A stretch of 64,000 bases of DNA from Amycolatopsis sp. DSM 110486 (GCF_019468465.1 NZ_CP080519.1:4045001-4109000), one strand, 5' to 3'. Positions 26,789-35,203 are shown, counted from the stretch's first letter. The notes: a model not told the origin generated them from the letters alone. Program-made: numbers and translations.

Positions 26789-28165
26789 GTGACGTTGCAC
26801 CTGGACGACCTCGGCGTTCGCCGCCTCGGCGAGTGCCGTTACGACTCGCCGTTCTCCGAGATGCTCTCCACCAAGCAGACCTCTCCGCACTACGTCGCGG
26901 AAGGCGACCGGGTCCTGCTCGAGGACACCGTTTCCATGCTCGCCGAGCACAGCCTCCCGCCCGGCCAGGTGCCGAGTTTCGAAGCCGCCGGTCCTCGGCG
27001 GAAGATCTATTTCGACCCTCCGCGCGTGACCGCCGGCATCGTCACCTGCGGGGGGTTGTGTCCCGGGCTCAACAACGTCATCCGCGGTCTCGTGCAAGAA
27101 CTCGCGGTGCACTACAAAGTCAAGCGGATTCTGGGTTTCCGCAACGGTCTGCAGGGCCTGACGGAACAACACCGCTACGACACCGTCGACCTGACGCCCG
27201 ATCGCGTCCGCGACATCCACAACGCCGGCGGCACCATCCTGGGCAGCTCGCGCGGCGGCCAGGACGCCGACGAAATGGTCGACAGCCTCGTCCTGCGCGG
27301 CGTCGACATCATGTTCGTCATCGGCGGCGACGGGGGGATGCGCGCGGCGACGTTCCTCAGCAAGGCGATCCGGGCGCGTGGTCTGGACATCGCCGTCATC
27401 GGGGTGCCGAAGACGATCGACAACGACCTGCCCTTCACCGACCAGTCATTCGGGTTCCAAAGCGCGTTCGCGCGGGCCACCGACTTCATCACCGCGGTCT
27501 CCGTCGAAGCCGCGGCCAGCCCGAACGGCGTCGGGATCGTGAAGCTGATGGGCCGGCACTCGGGTTTCATCGCCAGCTATGCCGCGTTGTCCGCCAACGC
27601 CGCGGACATCGTCTTGATCCCCGAGATCCCGTTCGCCCTCGAGGGAGCGGACGGCCTGCTGGCCCACGTGGAGCAGCGCGTGAGAGCCAAGGGTTTCGTC
27701 GTCATCGTCCTCGCCGAGGGAGCGGGCCAGGACCTCCTCGAAGAACACGGCCTGCCTCAGCTCAACGGCCGCGACGCATCCGGCAACGTCAAACTCGGCA
27801 ACATCGGGGAACTGCTCAAGGAGCGCATCACAGCACACCTGCTGTCCGTCGGCCTGCCCCCCACGATGCGCTACATCGACCCGAGCTACGCGGTCCGCAG
27901 CATCGCCGCCAACGCCTACGACGCCGTCTACTGCCTGCGGCTGGCCCATGCCGCGGTGCACGCCGCCATGGCCGGCCACACCGAAGCCGCCGTCGCCCGC
28001 TGGCGGCGCCGCTTCGTCCACGTCCCGCTGTCCCTCATGACCAGCCGCCGCAACCAGGTCGACCCCGACGGTGACCTGTGGATGTCGGTTCTCGAAACCA
28101 CCTGCCAACCGGCTGAGTTCGGTTCGGCACCGGACCGGGTCCGGGTGCGCTCGGGGTTCTGCTGA
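26789..28165 (+). CDS. pfk: 6-phosphofructokinase, plant/protist-type clade
   Basis: A 458-residue phosphofructokinase with an about 90-residue N-terminal extension before the nucleotide site (TCGGLCPGLNNVIRG). GGDG at residues 179-182 carries the Gly typical of ATP-dependent enzymes. PKTIDND at 207-213 carries Lys208, the residue usually linked with pyrophosphate enzymes. This Gly/Lys mixture is known from plant and trypanosomatid ATP-enzymes. Later motifs include LMGRHSGFIA and PEIPF. It is the last gene of the RuMP set, and would feed fructose 1,6-bisphosphate or sedoheptulose 1,7-bisphosphate chemistry. Phosphoryl donor needs testing. Confidence 0.92.
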   Translation: MTLHLDDLGVRRLGECRYDSPFSEMLSTKQTSPHYVAEGDRVLLEDTVSMLAEHSLPPGQVPSFEAAGPRRKIYFDPPRVTAGIVTCGGLCPGLNNVIRGLVQELAVHYKVKRILGFRNGLQGLTEQHRYDTVDLTPDRVRDIHNAGGTILGSSRGGQDADEMVDSLVLRGVDIMFVIGGDGGMRAATFLSKAIRARGLDIAVIGVPKTIDNDLPFTDQSFGFQSAFARATDFITAVSVEAAASPNGVGIVKLMGRHSGFIASYAALSANAADIVLIPEIPFALEGADGLLAHVEQRVRAKGFVVIVLAEGAGQDLLEEHGLPQLNGRDASGNVKLGNIGELLKERITAHLLSVGLPPTMRYIDPSYAVRSIAANAYDAVYCLRLAHAAVHAAMAGHTEAAVARWRRRFVHVPLSLMTSRRNQVDPDGDLWMSVLETTCQPAEFGSAPDRVRVRSGFC

Positions 28166-28260
28166 CGTTCCGGGCAGGTCGAAGTTCGGGAGGCCCTGCC
28201 TGGCCTGCCGAACGCGGCGTCGATCCGGCGTGGGCGCGGGCGGCGTTCAGCGCTGAAACC

Positions 28261-28971
28261 TCACCCCTGTACGGAGCCCGACGCCGACCACGTCGGGGAG
28301 TCCACCGCGGAGTATTCCTCGCCTTGGCCGTCGAGGCGGCGCATGCGGCGGGAGGCGCGTTCGGCGAGGACGGTGGGGTCCAGAGGGGGCACGAAGGCGT
28401 TGTCCACCACGGTGTATTCGGCGGCGAGGCGGCCGATGGGGGCGATGGCGCCGAAGTCGATGCGGCCGTTGACGTAGAGGTCGTCGCGGACGTAGAAGTT
28501 GACGACTTCGCCCCAGACGATGTGGTGGAGGCCGTCGGGGGCGGAGAAGATCTGGTCCACTTTGCACTCGAGGGCGACGGGCGCGTCCTTGATGCGTGGG
28601 GGTTTCACGAGAGCCGAGGCGACCTTTTCGACGCCCACCGCGTCGAACTCGTCGACGTCGGGTTCGAACTCGGTGGCGCTGCGGTGCAGGGCGAAGGCTT
28701 GGGGCAGCGTGGCCATGTTGGTGACGAACTCGCCCGTGTCGCGGATGTTGACGAAGCTGTCCTTGAGTGTCGCGCCGTCGGATTTCGGTTGGATGGACAG
28801 GGAAACCTTGGGCGGTTTGCGGCCGACGCAGGTGAAGAACGACACGGGCGCGAGGTTGCCGACGCCGGACGTCGACTCCGTGCTGATCCACGCGATGGGG
28901 CGCGGGATGATGCTGCCGATGAGGAGCTTGTACGCGGACTTCGCGTCCAGGCCTGCGGATTCGATGTTCAT
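28261..28971 (-). CDS. Flavin reductase-domain (FMN-binding split barrel) protein
   Basis: A 236-residue flavoprotein of the flavin reductase-like superfamily (IGSIIPRPIAWISTES, NLAPVSFFTCVGRKPP, VVNFYVRDDLYV). Larger members of this group often bind FMN and reduce free flavin for partner monooxygenases, or act as oxidoreductases of unknown substrate. It starts at ATG 28971, directly after the stop of the MBL-fold gene (no gap), so both are co-transcribed on the minus strand. Confidence 0.85.
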   Translation of the reverse strand: MNIESAGLDAKSAYKLLIGSIIPRPIAWISTESTSGVGNLAPVSFFTCVGRKPPKVSLSIQPKSDGATLKDSFVNIRDTGEFVTNMATLPQAFALHRSATEFEPDVDEFDAVGVEKVASALVKPPRIKDAPVALECKVDQIFSAPDGLHHIVWGEVVNFYVRDDLYVNGRIDFGAIAPIGRLAAEYTVVDNAFVPPLDPTVLAERASRRMRRLDGQGEEYSAVDSPTWSASGSVQG

Positions 28972-29814
28972 TCAGTCCCCCAGCAGTGCGACGGCGCCGT
29001 ACCAGACGGGGCCCGGGTTGAGGCGCTCTGGGTGCAGGCGCAGGATTTCGTCGTAGAACTCGCGGGCGGTCGGCTTGGTGTCGAGCAGGCGGATGACGTC
29101 GAGCAGGTAGGCGCGCGTCTGGTCGATGGTGAGCGGGTCGTCGGGCAGGTCCTTGTTCTTGTGGCCGGCGACGACGGCGCGCGGCTTGAGTTCGGCGATC
29201 CGGTCGAGCGCGCGGAGCCATTCCTGCAGGCCGCCGTCGCCGCCTTCGAGGATGTACTGGTGGATTCCGTTGTAGACGGTGTCGCCGGCGACGACGAGGC
29301 CGAGGTCCGGCACATGGAGCACGGAGGTGGCGTCGGTGTCGGTGTGGCCGACGTCCACCGCGCGCACGACGTGGCCCTCCAACAGGAAACCGTCTTCGGG
29401 GATCGGTTGCGCCAGTACGGGTGACGGCGGGATGCGGCCGGGGAAGTCGAGGTCCCACATCTGAGCGCGGCCGTCGGTGGCCTGCTTGTGCATCACGTCG
29501 ATGGTGCCGGGCGTCGCGTAGACCTGGGCGCCGGGGAACTGGCCGAGCAGCTCGGCGGTGCCGAACCAGTGGTCACCGTGGCCGTGGGTGGCGAAGATGT
29601 GGCGCAGGCGTTTGCCGCTGCGGGCGACCCAGCCGGCGACCTCGCGGATCTGGAAGTCGAGGAACGGCGGGTCCACGAGCACGGCGTCTTCGGCCCCGGT
29701 GATGAGCGTCGTGGAGACCGGCGAGGAGATGATCGGCTCGCCCGTCGGAAGGGTTTGGCCGCGCTCGCGTCTGGCGCCGGCGGTGACCAGGAGGTCATAG
29801 GACAGGGTGGTCAT
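28972..29814 (-). CDS. MBL-fold metallo-hydrolase
   Basis: A 280-residue metallo-beta-lactamase-fold hydrolase. The zinc motif THGHGDHWFG (HxHxDH) lies near residue 96, with later ligands at VDVGHTDTD, VVAGDTVYNG and VVAGHKNKD. No signal peptide. It is the promoter-proximal gene of a pair with the flavin reductase-like protein. The substrate is unknown; thioester, lactone or quinone-derived esters are possible. Confidence 0.88.
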   Translation of the reverse strand: MTTLSYDLLVTAGARRERGQTLPTGEPIISSPVSTTLITGAEDAVLVDPPFLDFQIREVAGWVARSGKRLRHIFATHGHGDHWFGTAELLGQFPGAQVYATPGTIDVMHKQATDGRAQMWDLDFPGRIPPSPVLAQPIPEDGFLLEGHVVRAVDVGHTDTDATSVLHVPDLGLVVAGDTVYNGIHQYILEGGDGGLQEWLRALDRIAELKPRAVVAGHKNKDLPDDPLTIDQTRAYLLDVIRLLDTKPTAREFYDEILRLHPERLNPGPVWYGAVALLGD

Positions 29815-29987
29815 GGGGTTCGCCCTTTCGACATAACTGTAATGGAATTAGCTCTGTCTTGTCACAGTATGCGGCGGGGCGAGCACGTTGCCGTGGTGGA
29901 GTGACGCAGGTCTCGTGCCAACGAGAAGAAATAACCCAATGAGCTACACGTCTGTCCTTGGCGAAGGTCACGGTCCACAAGGGACCG

Positions 29988-30242
29988 TCAGTGCCGCGTG
30001 ACCTCTGCCAGCTCGAACTCCATCAGGCCGAGGGAGACGAACGGCAGCTGCGCCAGCTTGGCTTCCGCGTCTTCGCGTGAGGCGGCTTCGACGACGTTCA
30101 CCACGCCCGGGCCGGGTTGCAGGAAGAAGACTTCCTGGATGAAGCCCTCGGCGCGCAGGCGGTCGAACTCGCGGACCTCTTCGGGCATGTGGGCGGCGGT
30201 TTCTTCGGGGCGCAGGATTCGGCCCGTCGCGAGGAAGTACAT
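29988..30242 (-). CDS. YciI/muconolactone isomerase-like small protein
   Basis: An 84-residue ferredoxin-like (dimeric alpha-beta barrel) protein beginning MYFLATGRILRPEE, with a body resembling muconolactone isomerase/YciI proteins (FDRLRAEGFIQEVFFLQPG, NVVEAASREDAEAKLAQLPF). These usually act on small aromatic or lactone intermediates, or have unknown roles. It lies 12 bases downstream of the CGNR gene on the minus strand, probably co-transcribed with it. Confidence 0.75.
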   Translation of the reverse strand: MYFLATGRILRPEETAAHMPEEVREFDRLRAEGFIQEVFFLQPGPGVVNVVEAASREDAEAKLAQLPFVSLGLMEFELAEVTRH

Positions 30243-30254
30243 GGTTTCTCCTGG

Positions 30255-30794
30255 TCAGTGGCCGGATTTGCGGGCGCGGTGGGTCGCGACGTTGGCGCGG
30301 TTGCCGCAGAGCTCGTAGGAGTGCCAGCGGCGCGTGCGGCTGCGGGTGGTGTCGTAGAAGACCTTGGCGCACTCGTGGTTGGCGCAGATCCGAAGGCGTG
30401 ACCAAGTGCCGGTGGCCACGAGCTCGGCGACGTGCAGCGTGATGCCGCCGACGACCGCGTCGCCGGTGATCTGGTGGGGGACGACCTCGCCGGGGGTCGA
30501 GAAGTCCTGGGTGAAGGCGACGCCCGACGTGCGTTCGGTGAACGTCGTCCAGGCCTCGGCCGGGTCTTCGGTGGTCAGGAGCGTCATCAAGTTGCCCCGC
30601 AGGCCGCGGACGAGGTCCAGGCGCTGGGGCGGGATGGCGCCGGCGTCCTGGCCGAAGGGGGCCAGCAGGGTGTGGGCGAGGGCTGGGTCGTCGAGTTTGT
30701 CGGCGTGGATGGCGTAAGTGCGGGAGTTGAGCAGGTCCACGACCGCGGCCGCGGTCGACGGGACGCTCGCCTCCGAGGCGGCAGTGGTGGTCAT
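30255..30794 (-). CDS. CGNR zinc-finger protein (putative regulator)
   Basis: A 179-residue member of the ABATE/CGNR family. The N-terminal domain contains the typical VVDLLNSRTYAIHA and DDPALAHTLLAPF regions. The C-terminal CGNR zinc finger reads CANHECAKVFYD, then RRWHSYELCGNRANVATHRAR. Such proteins are thought to bind DNA and regulate adjacent genes. ATG 30794 is preferred to the longer frame starting at 30875. The gene diverges from the MDR oxidoreductase, and the gap contains strong palindromes. Confidence 0.88.
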   Translation of the reverse strand: MTTTAASEASVPSTAAAVVDLLNSRTYAIHADKLDDPALAHTLLAPFGQDAGAIPPQRLDLVRGLRGNLMTLLTTEDPAEAWTTFTERTSGVAFTQDFSTPGEVVPHQITGDAVVGGITLHVAELVATGTWSRLRICANHECAKVFYDTTRSRTRRWHSYELCGNRANVATHRARKSGH

Positions 30795-30864
30795 GGCGTC
30801 AGCGTACGTGAAATGGTCTTTTTTGAAAAGATCTTTACAGCTTCGCCGGAAGGGTGCTAGAACG

Positions 30865-30893
30865 GTAATCGTCAAAGTTCCGAAGACGATTAC
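30865..30893. promoter_or_regulatory. Palindromic operator candidate between CGNR gene and MDR gene
   Basis: Perfect inverted repeat GTAATCGTC (30865-30873) and GACGATTAC (30885-30893) with an 11-base spacer, centred about 45 bases before the MDR gene. A second palindrome, AAAGATCTTT, lies nearby around 30827-30836. Both are in the divergent promoter interval, so autoregulation by the CGNR protein is plausible. Confidence 0.6.
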
Positions 30894-30922
30894 GGAACAC
30901 CTTCACTTCAAGGGGAACTCCC

Positions 30923-31900
30923 ATGAGTCAGCTCATCCTCACCGGCGTCGGCGACGCCAACATCCGCATCGAGCGCAACGCGGACCTGGCACTCGGCGAC
31001 GGCGACGTGCTGGTGACCCTGGAGGCCGCGCCCGTGAACCCGGCCGACTTCCTGCTCGCCAACGGCTGGTACGGCGTGCAGCCGCAGATCCCGAGTGTGC
31101 TCGGTTCGGAGGGTGTCGGCCGCGTCGCGAGCGTCGGCCCGAACGTGGACGCGGCGCTGGCCGGCAAGCGCGTGGTCATCCTGCCGACGTACGAGCAGGG
31201 CACCTGGGCCGACCAGGCCGTGGTGCCGGCGCGCAACCTGGTTGTGGTCCCCGACGACGCCGACGCGCGGCAGCTGGCGATGCTCGCCATCAACCCGGCG
31301 ACGGCGTACCTGCTGCTCAGCCGCTACGTCGACCTCAAGCCGGGCGACTGGATCGGACAGAACCTCGGCAACTCGGCCGTCGGGCAGGCCGCGGTCGCGC
31401 TGGCCAAGCGGGCCGGCGTGAAGACGCTCAGCATCGTCCGGCGCGAGGACGCCGCCCAGCAGGTGCGCGACCTCGGCGGTGACCTGGTGCTGGTCGATGG
31501 CGAGGACCTCGGCGAGCGCATCGCCGGCGCGTTGGACGGCGCGCAGCTGAAGCTCGTGCTCGACGGTGCGGCCGACGCCACCGCCGGCGCGCTGGCCACG
31601 GCGCTCGAGTTCGGCGGCACGGTGGTCGCGTACTCGTCCGCGACGGGCGCGGCGGCCCAGCTGCCGCTCGGCGACCTGATCTACCGCGAGCTGAACCTGC
31701 GCGGGTTCTGGCTCATCAACTGGATCCGCACCGCGCCGCGTGAGGAAATTCAGCGCGTTTACGGCGAGCTGGCCGACCTCGTCGCGAAGGGCGTGCTGAG
31801 CGCGAAGGTCGAGGCGACGTACCAGCTCGAGGACTACCAGGCCGCGTTCGACCACGCTCGCAAGCCCGGTCGTGCGGGCAAGGTGCTGTTCACGTTCTGA
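30923..31900 (+). CDS. MDR-family zinc-independent oxidoreductase (enoyl reductase-like)
   Basis: A 325-residue medium-chain dehydrogenase/reductase of the quinone oxidoreductase / mitochondrial enoyl-reductase type. It has VNPADFLLANGWY, a substrate-binding GSEGVGRV segment, NPATAYLLLSRYV and the nucleotide site NLGNSAVGQAAVALAKR. The zinc ligands of alcohol dehydrogenases are absent. It probably reduces a C-C double bond or quinone with NADPH. It is divergent from the CGNR regulator. Confidence 0.88.
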   Translation: MSQLILTGVGDANIRIERNADLALGDGDVLVTLEAAPVNPADFLLANGWYGVQPQIPSVLGSEGVGRVASVGPNVDAALAGKRVVILPTYEQGTWADQAVVPARNLVVVPDDADARQLAMLAINPATAYLLLSRYVDLKPGDWIGQNLGNSAVGQAAVALAKRAGVKTLSIVRREDAAQQVRDLGGDLVLVDGEDLGERIAGALDGAQLKLVLDGAADATAGALATALEFGGTVVAYSSATGAAAQLPLGDLIYRELNLRGFWLINWIRTAPREEIQRVYGELADLVAKGVLSAKVEATYQLEDYQAAFDHARKPGRAGKVLFTF

Positions 31901-31928
31901 GAGTGGTGCTTCGGATGTCGGGACTTCC

Positions 31929-31958
31929 TTGACATTCAGGAAGACGACCGGTCATATT
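31929..31958 (+). promoter_or_regulatory. Sigma70-type promoter candidate for the zinc alcohol dehydrogenase
   Basis: TTGACA (31929-31934) and CATATT (31953-31958) with an 18-base spacer, 66 bases before the ATG at 32024. It is one of the few near-consensus promoters seen in this GC-rich window. Confidence 0.55.
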
Positions 31959-32023
31959 TAACCCGGTGCGGGCGCGGCCGACCTCCAGCGGCGGCGCCCG
32001 CACCCACCCTTCACGGAGAAGAA

Positions 32024-33040
32024 ATGCCTACCTACCAGGCGTTCCAAGTCACCGGGACGCGCCAGTTCGAGCTGGTCGAGCGCACTCTCGTCGAGCCACT
32101 GCCGGGCCAGGTCCGGATCCGCGTCGAAGCGTGCGGCATCTGCCACTCCGACGTCGCGGCCGTCGAGGGGATGCGCGAAGACCCCTCGGCGCCGATCGTG
32201 CCGGGCCACGAGGTCGTCGGCGTGATCGACGCGGTCGGGGCCGGGGTCCACGCGTGGCACGTCGATGACCGCGTCGGCGTCGGGTTCCTCGGCGGCCACT
32301 GCGGCGAATGCGAGCGGTGCCGCCGCGGCGACTTCATCAACTGCACCGACCAGCCCTACACCGGGACCACAGTGGACGGTGGCTACGCCGAATACGCGTA
32401 CGTGCGCGCCAGCGGCCTGGTGCGCGTGCCCGAAGGGATGGACGCGATCACCGCCGCGCCACTGCTGTGCGCCGGACTGACCACGCTCACCGCGCTGCGC
32501 TTGGCGGATGGGCGCCCGGGTGCTTTGGTTGCGGTGCAAGGGATCGGTGGGCTGGGGCACCTCGCGGTGCAGCAGGCCAAGCACCTCGGCTTCCGCGTCG
32601 CCGCCATCGCGCGCGGCACGGACAAGGCCGAGCTCGCGACCGAACTGGGTGCCGACGTCTACCTCGACAGCACAGCCGAAGACCCCGGCACGGCCCTGCA
32701 GAAGCTGGGCGGCGCGGAAACGATCGTCGCGACGGCGGTCAGCGGCGCGTCGATGTCTCCGCTGGTCACGGGCCTCGCGCCGCAGGGCCGTCTCATGGTG
32801 GTCGGCGCCGCACCCGACCCGATGTCCGTGCAGACCATGGACCTGATCTTCGGCACCCGCACGATTGCCGGCAGCCTCACCGGCAGCGCGATCGACAACG
32901 AGGACAACCTCGCCTTCAGCCTCGCGCAGGGCATCCGTCCCTACACGGAGGTCCGCCCGTGGGCCGAGGCGCCGAAGGCGTACGACCACATGATGACGGG
33001 CCACGCCCGGTTCCGGGTCGTGCTCGACCACGCTGCTTGA
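32024..33040 (+). CDS. Zinc-dependent alcohol dehydrogenase
   Basis: A 338-residue MDR zinc enzyme. Catalytic zinc ligands are in ACGICHSD and PGHEVVG, structural zinc cysteines in HCGECERCRRGDFINC, and the NAD(P) site in VQGIGGLGHLAVQQAK. It resembles the AdhA/AdhP group oxidising primary alcohols or reducing aldehydes. It stands alone, with its own promoter upstream and a repeat-rich gap downstream. It could complement the PQQ enzyme in alcohol metabolism, but nothing ties it specifically to the C1 genes. Confidence 0.93.
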   Translation: MPTYQAFQVTGTRQFELVERTLVEPLPGQVRIRVEACGICHSDVAAVEGMREDPSAPIVPGHEVVGVIDAVGAGVHAWHVDDRVGVGFLGGHCGECERCRRGDFINCTDQPYTGTTVDGGYAEYAYVRASGLVRVPEGMDAITAAPLLCAGLTTLTALRLADGRPGALVAVQGIGGLGHLAVQQAKHLGFRVAAIARGTDKAELATELGADVYLDSTAEDPGTALQKLGGAETIVATAVSGASMSPLVTGLAPQGRLMVVGAAPDPMSVQTMDLIFGTRTIAGSLTGSAIDNEDNLAFSLAQGIRPYTEVRPWAEAPKAYDHMMTGHARFRVVLDHAA

Positions 33041-33046
33041 CCGCCT

Positions 33047-33296
33047 GGTCGGGAAACCCCGGGGACGCCTGAGGTTCCCGACCAGTGGTACGGGCCGACG
33101 GAGTGACCGCACGGGCATGGCGTCGGCGAGTGCCCGACCGTGCTGCCTCAGCGGCCGGCCGGGGCATTCCGCGGACGCCCGGGATTTTCGGTCGGGGGAG
33201 TGACCTGCGTGGGTGTGGTGTCGGGGAGCGCCAGACCGCGTTGCACAGCCCGCCGGCCGGAGAACCATGGGGACGCCTGGGGTTTCCCGGCCAGCG
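33047..33296. repeat. Three degenerate tandem units of about 105 bp
   Basis: A motif of the form GGTCGGGAAACC...GGACGCC...GGTTCCCGACC, itself a weak stem-loop, begins near 33047, 33156 and 33253. The intervening GGAGTGACC...GGCGTCGG...GAGTGCC...CGACCG stretches also align between units. The block fills most of the 440-base gap between the alcohol dehydrogenase and the anti-sigma gene. No gene is supported in that gap. Confidence 0.65.
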
Positions 33297-33484
33297 GCGT
33301 TCCGAGCCGTTGCGCGAGGCGCATCGGTGGTGGCCGTGACGTTGCCGGGGAGGGCCGTGGGCGAGGTGCCCCGCCTGCGGTGGCGGTGCGCCAGAGGCTT
33401 CGCCGCTCGGCAGGCGCGCTCGACCCTCGGCCATCACCGGCCCGCGAGCGCGGTTTCTCCGGCGGACTGCGACGAATCGCCGAC

Positions 33485-34132
33485 TCACACCCCCGTTCGG
33501 ACGAACTCGTGGCCGGACATGTCTTCCAGGGTCACCGCGGCGACTTCCGACGCGGGCATGCTGGCGGAGCCGTACAGCTCAGCCCCGTCACCCGTGGCCG
33601 AGGTCGAGAACTGCCAGCCGCCCGTGAGCTGGCGGGTGCCGTCCTTGCCGAGGACGACCAGGCGGCACTGGGTGCCGTCCGGGAGGCCTTGGACGTGGGC
33701 TTCCACGCGGACCCAGCCGCTGGCCGGGGTGACGGCGGCGGAGAGGTGGGTGGGGCCGGCGGAACCGGTGAGCAGCACAGGGTCGGGCCTGGGTGCGACG
33801 GCCAGGTCCGGGTCGGGGGCGGCGGCCGGGAGCAGGGGCGGTGCGGTGCCGGTGTGGCCGAGCAGCGCGCCGAGGCCGAGCGCGGCGGCCGCCACGGCCA
33901 CGGCAGCCGTGGCGGCCAGCGTTCTGCCGCGCCGGCGCGCACCCGACGCTTCGGAGCGCACCTGCCGCAACGTGCGTTGCAGCAGTAGGTCCGCGTCGTC
34001 GGGTGGGCCGTCGAGGAGCAGTTCGGGCGGGATCGCCTCGAGGAACTCCTGCATCTCGCGCACTGATTCCACCTCCTTCCGGCAGTGCTCGCAGGTCATC
34101 GCGTGGGTGTGGTCGAGGGGGTCGTCGTTCAC
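33485..34132 (-). CDS. Anti-sigma factor with zinc-finger N-terminus
   Basis: A 215-residue membrane protein. The N-terminal anti-sigma zinc site appears as HAMTCEHC (residues 10-17). One transmembrane segment lies at about residues 70-92 (TLAATAAVAVAAAALGLGAL). An extracytoplasmic domain resembling RskA-type C-termini follows (GWVRVEAHVQGLPDGTQCRLVVLGKDG). The start overlaps the sigma gene stop by four bases. It should hold the neighbouring ECF sigma factor inactive until an envelope signal triggers release. Confidence 0.9.
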   Translation of the reverse strand: MNDDPLDHTHAMTCEHCRKEVESVREMQEFLEAIPPELLLDGPPDDADLLLQRTLRQVRSEASGARRRGRTLAATAAVAVAAAALGLGALLGHTGTAPPLLPAAAPDPDLAVAPRPDPVLLTGSAGPTHLSAAVTPASGWVRVEAHVQGLPDGTQCRLVVLGKDGTRQLTGGWQFSTSATGDGAELYGSASMPASEVAAVTLEDMSGHEFVRTGV

Positions 34133-34665
34133 GCGGCACCCACCGGTTGCCGACCGCCGAACGATTCGCGCAGCAGGCGCAGGGCGCGGTGCGAGCGCGA
34201 CTTCACGGTGCCTGCCGGAATGCCCAGCTGCGCTGCGGCTTCCGGCACCGTGTGGCCACGCAGGTACACCTGCTCCAGCACCTCGCGGTGTTCGGGCGAC
34301 AGGCCGTCGAGCGCCTCCCGCACCACGATCGAGTCGACCACCGCCGAGGAGTGGTCACGAGCGACCGGCACGGTCGTCGGCGATTCGGCGACCTCCGTTG
34401 GCCGGGCCGCGCGCGCCCGGACCTTGTCGACGACGAGGTTGCGTACGACCGTGAGCAGCCACGCCCGTACGGAACCCTTGCCGTTGACCAGGCTGTCCGG
34501 GTTGCGCCACGCACGGACCAGCGCCTCCTGCACAACGTCCTCCGCCGCCGCGCGGTCGCCAAGCAGCCGCGTGGCGTAGGCGAGCATCGCCTTGCCGTGT
34601 TCGGCGAACAACGTCCGCACGAGTGCCTCGTCGGCCACCTGCCGGCGGGCTCGCATCCCGGTCAT
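34129..34665 (-). CDS. ECF RNA polymerase sigma factor
   Basis: A 178-residue extracytoplasmic-function sigma factor. Region 2 includes AYATRLLGDRAAAEDVVQEALVRAWR and WLLTVVRNLVVDKVRAR; region 4 includes LSPEHREVLEQVYLRGHTVPEAAAQLGIPAGTVKSR. Domain regions 1 and 3 are absent, as in all ECF factors. It is first in a two-gene operon with its zinc anti-sigma factor. Target promoters cannot be told from this window. Confidence 0.94.
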   Translation of the reverse strand: MTGMRARRQVADEALVRTLFAEHGKAMLAYATRLLGDRAAAEDVVQEALVRAWRNPDSLVNGKGSVRAWLLTVVRNLVVDKVRARAARPTEVAESPTTVPVARDHSSAVVDSIVVREALDGLSPEHREVLEQVYLRGHTVPEAAAQLGIPAGTVKSRSHRALRLLRESFGGRQPVGAA

Positions 34666-34740
34666 CCGTCACCACCCTCTCGTCCGTTGCTCTGAAAACG
34701 GACGCCGGCCTGGGGGTGGTTCACCGATCTCGAAGATTTT

Positions 34741-35148
34741 CTACCCGTCGTCCGGAGAGCGCACCGGCTTCACGTCGACCACGGGGGTGCCGTCGATCGC
34801 TTCGAGGTGCGAAACGAGCACGCGCAACCCGTCGACCTCGACGATCTCCGCGCGGTGCAGCCCGATCGGATTCGGCCGCGCGGGCGAGCGTGTGCTGAAC
34901 ACCCCGGCCATCGCGCGCGTCGGATCGCTGCGCGGGCGCACGGACAGCACCGAGCGGTCGGCCAGGTGCAGCCAGGTGAACACGAGCACCTGCTGACCGG
35001 CTCGCAAATCGCGCAAGCCTTCGCCGACAGACGGAGAAAACACCAGCCACGCCGGGGGCGCGCCTTCATCAGGTTGTTTCGGCGCCCCGTCGAGGTCCGT
35101 CAACGAGGATTCGACATGGGCGATGGGCTGGAGCTCGAAGTGGGTCAT
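34741..35148 (-). CDS. trmO: TrmO-like tRNA methyltransferase (TsaA/UPF0066 family)
   Basis: A 135-residue protein of the TsaA family. It has an N-terminal PIAHVESSLTDLDGAPKQP, AWLVFSP, VFTWLHLADR, and the core RSPARPNPIGLHRAEIVEVDG. In E. coli, TrmO methylates N6-threonylcarbamoyladenosine in tRNA using SAM. The actinobacterial versions are shorter than the E. coli protein, which has a C-terminal extension. The ATG at 35148 is preferred to an upstream ATG at 35217 because family similarity begins there. Confidence 0.82.
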   Translation of the reverse strand: MTHFELQPIAHVESSLTDLDGAPKQPDEGAPPAWLVFSPSVGEGLRDLRAGQQVLVFTWLHLADRSVLSVRPRSDPTRAMAGVFSTRSPARPNPIGLHRAEIVEVDGLRVLVSHLEAIDGTPVVDVKPVRSPDDG

Positions 35149-35203
35149 GCCTCGGAAGCTACCGCCGCCATCCGACAACAACCGGCCACGAAGCCGAAAT
35201 GGA

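Noticed and set aside
32024..33040. Zinc alcohol dehydrogenase as the methanol dehydrogenase of the cluster
   Set aside because: It is a standard primary-alcohol MDR enzyme with its own promoter, outside the PQQ/RuMP block; nothing ties it to methanol.
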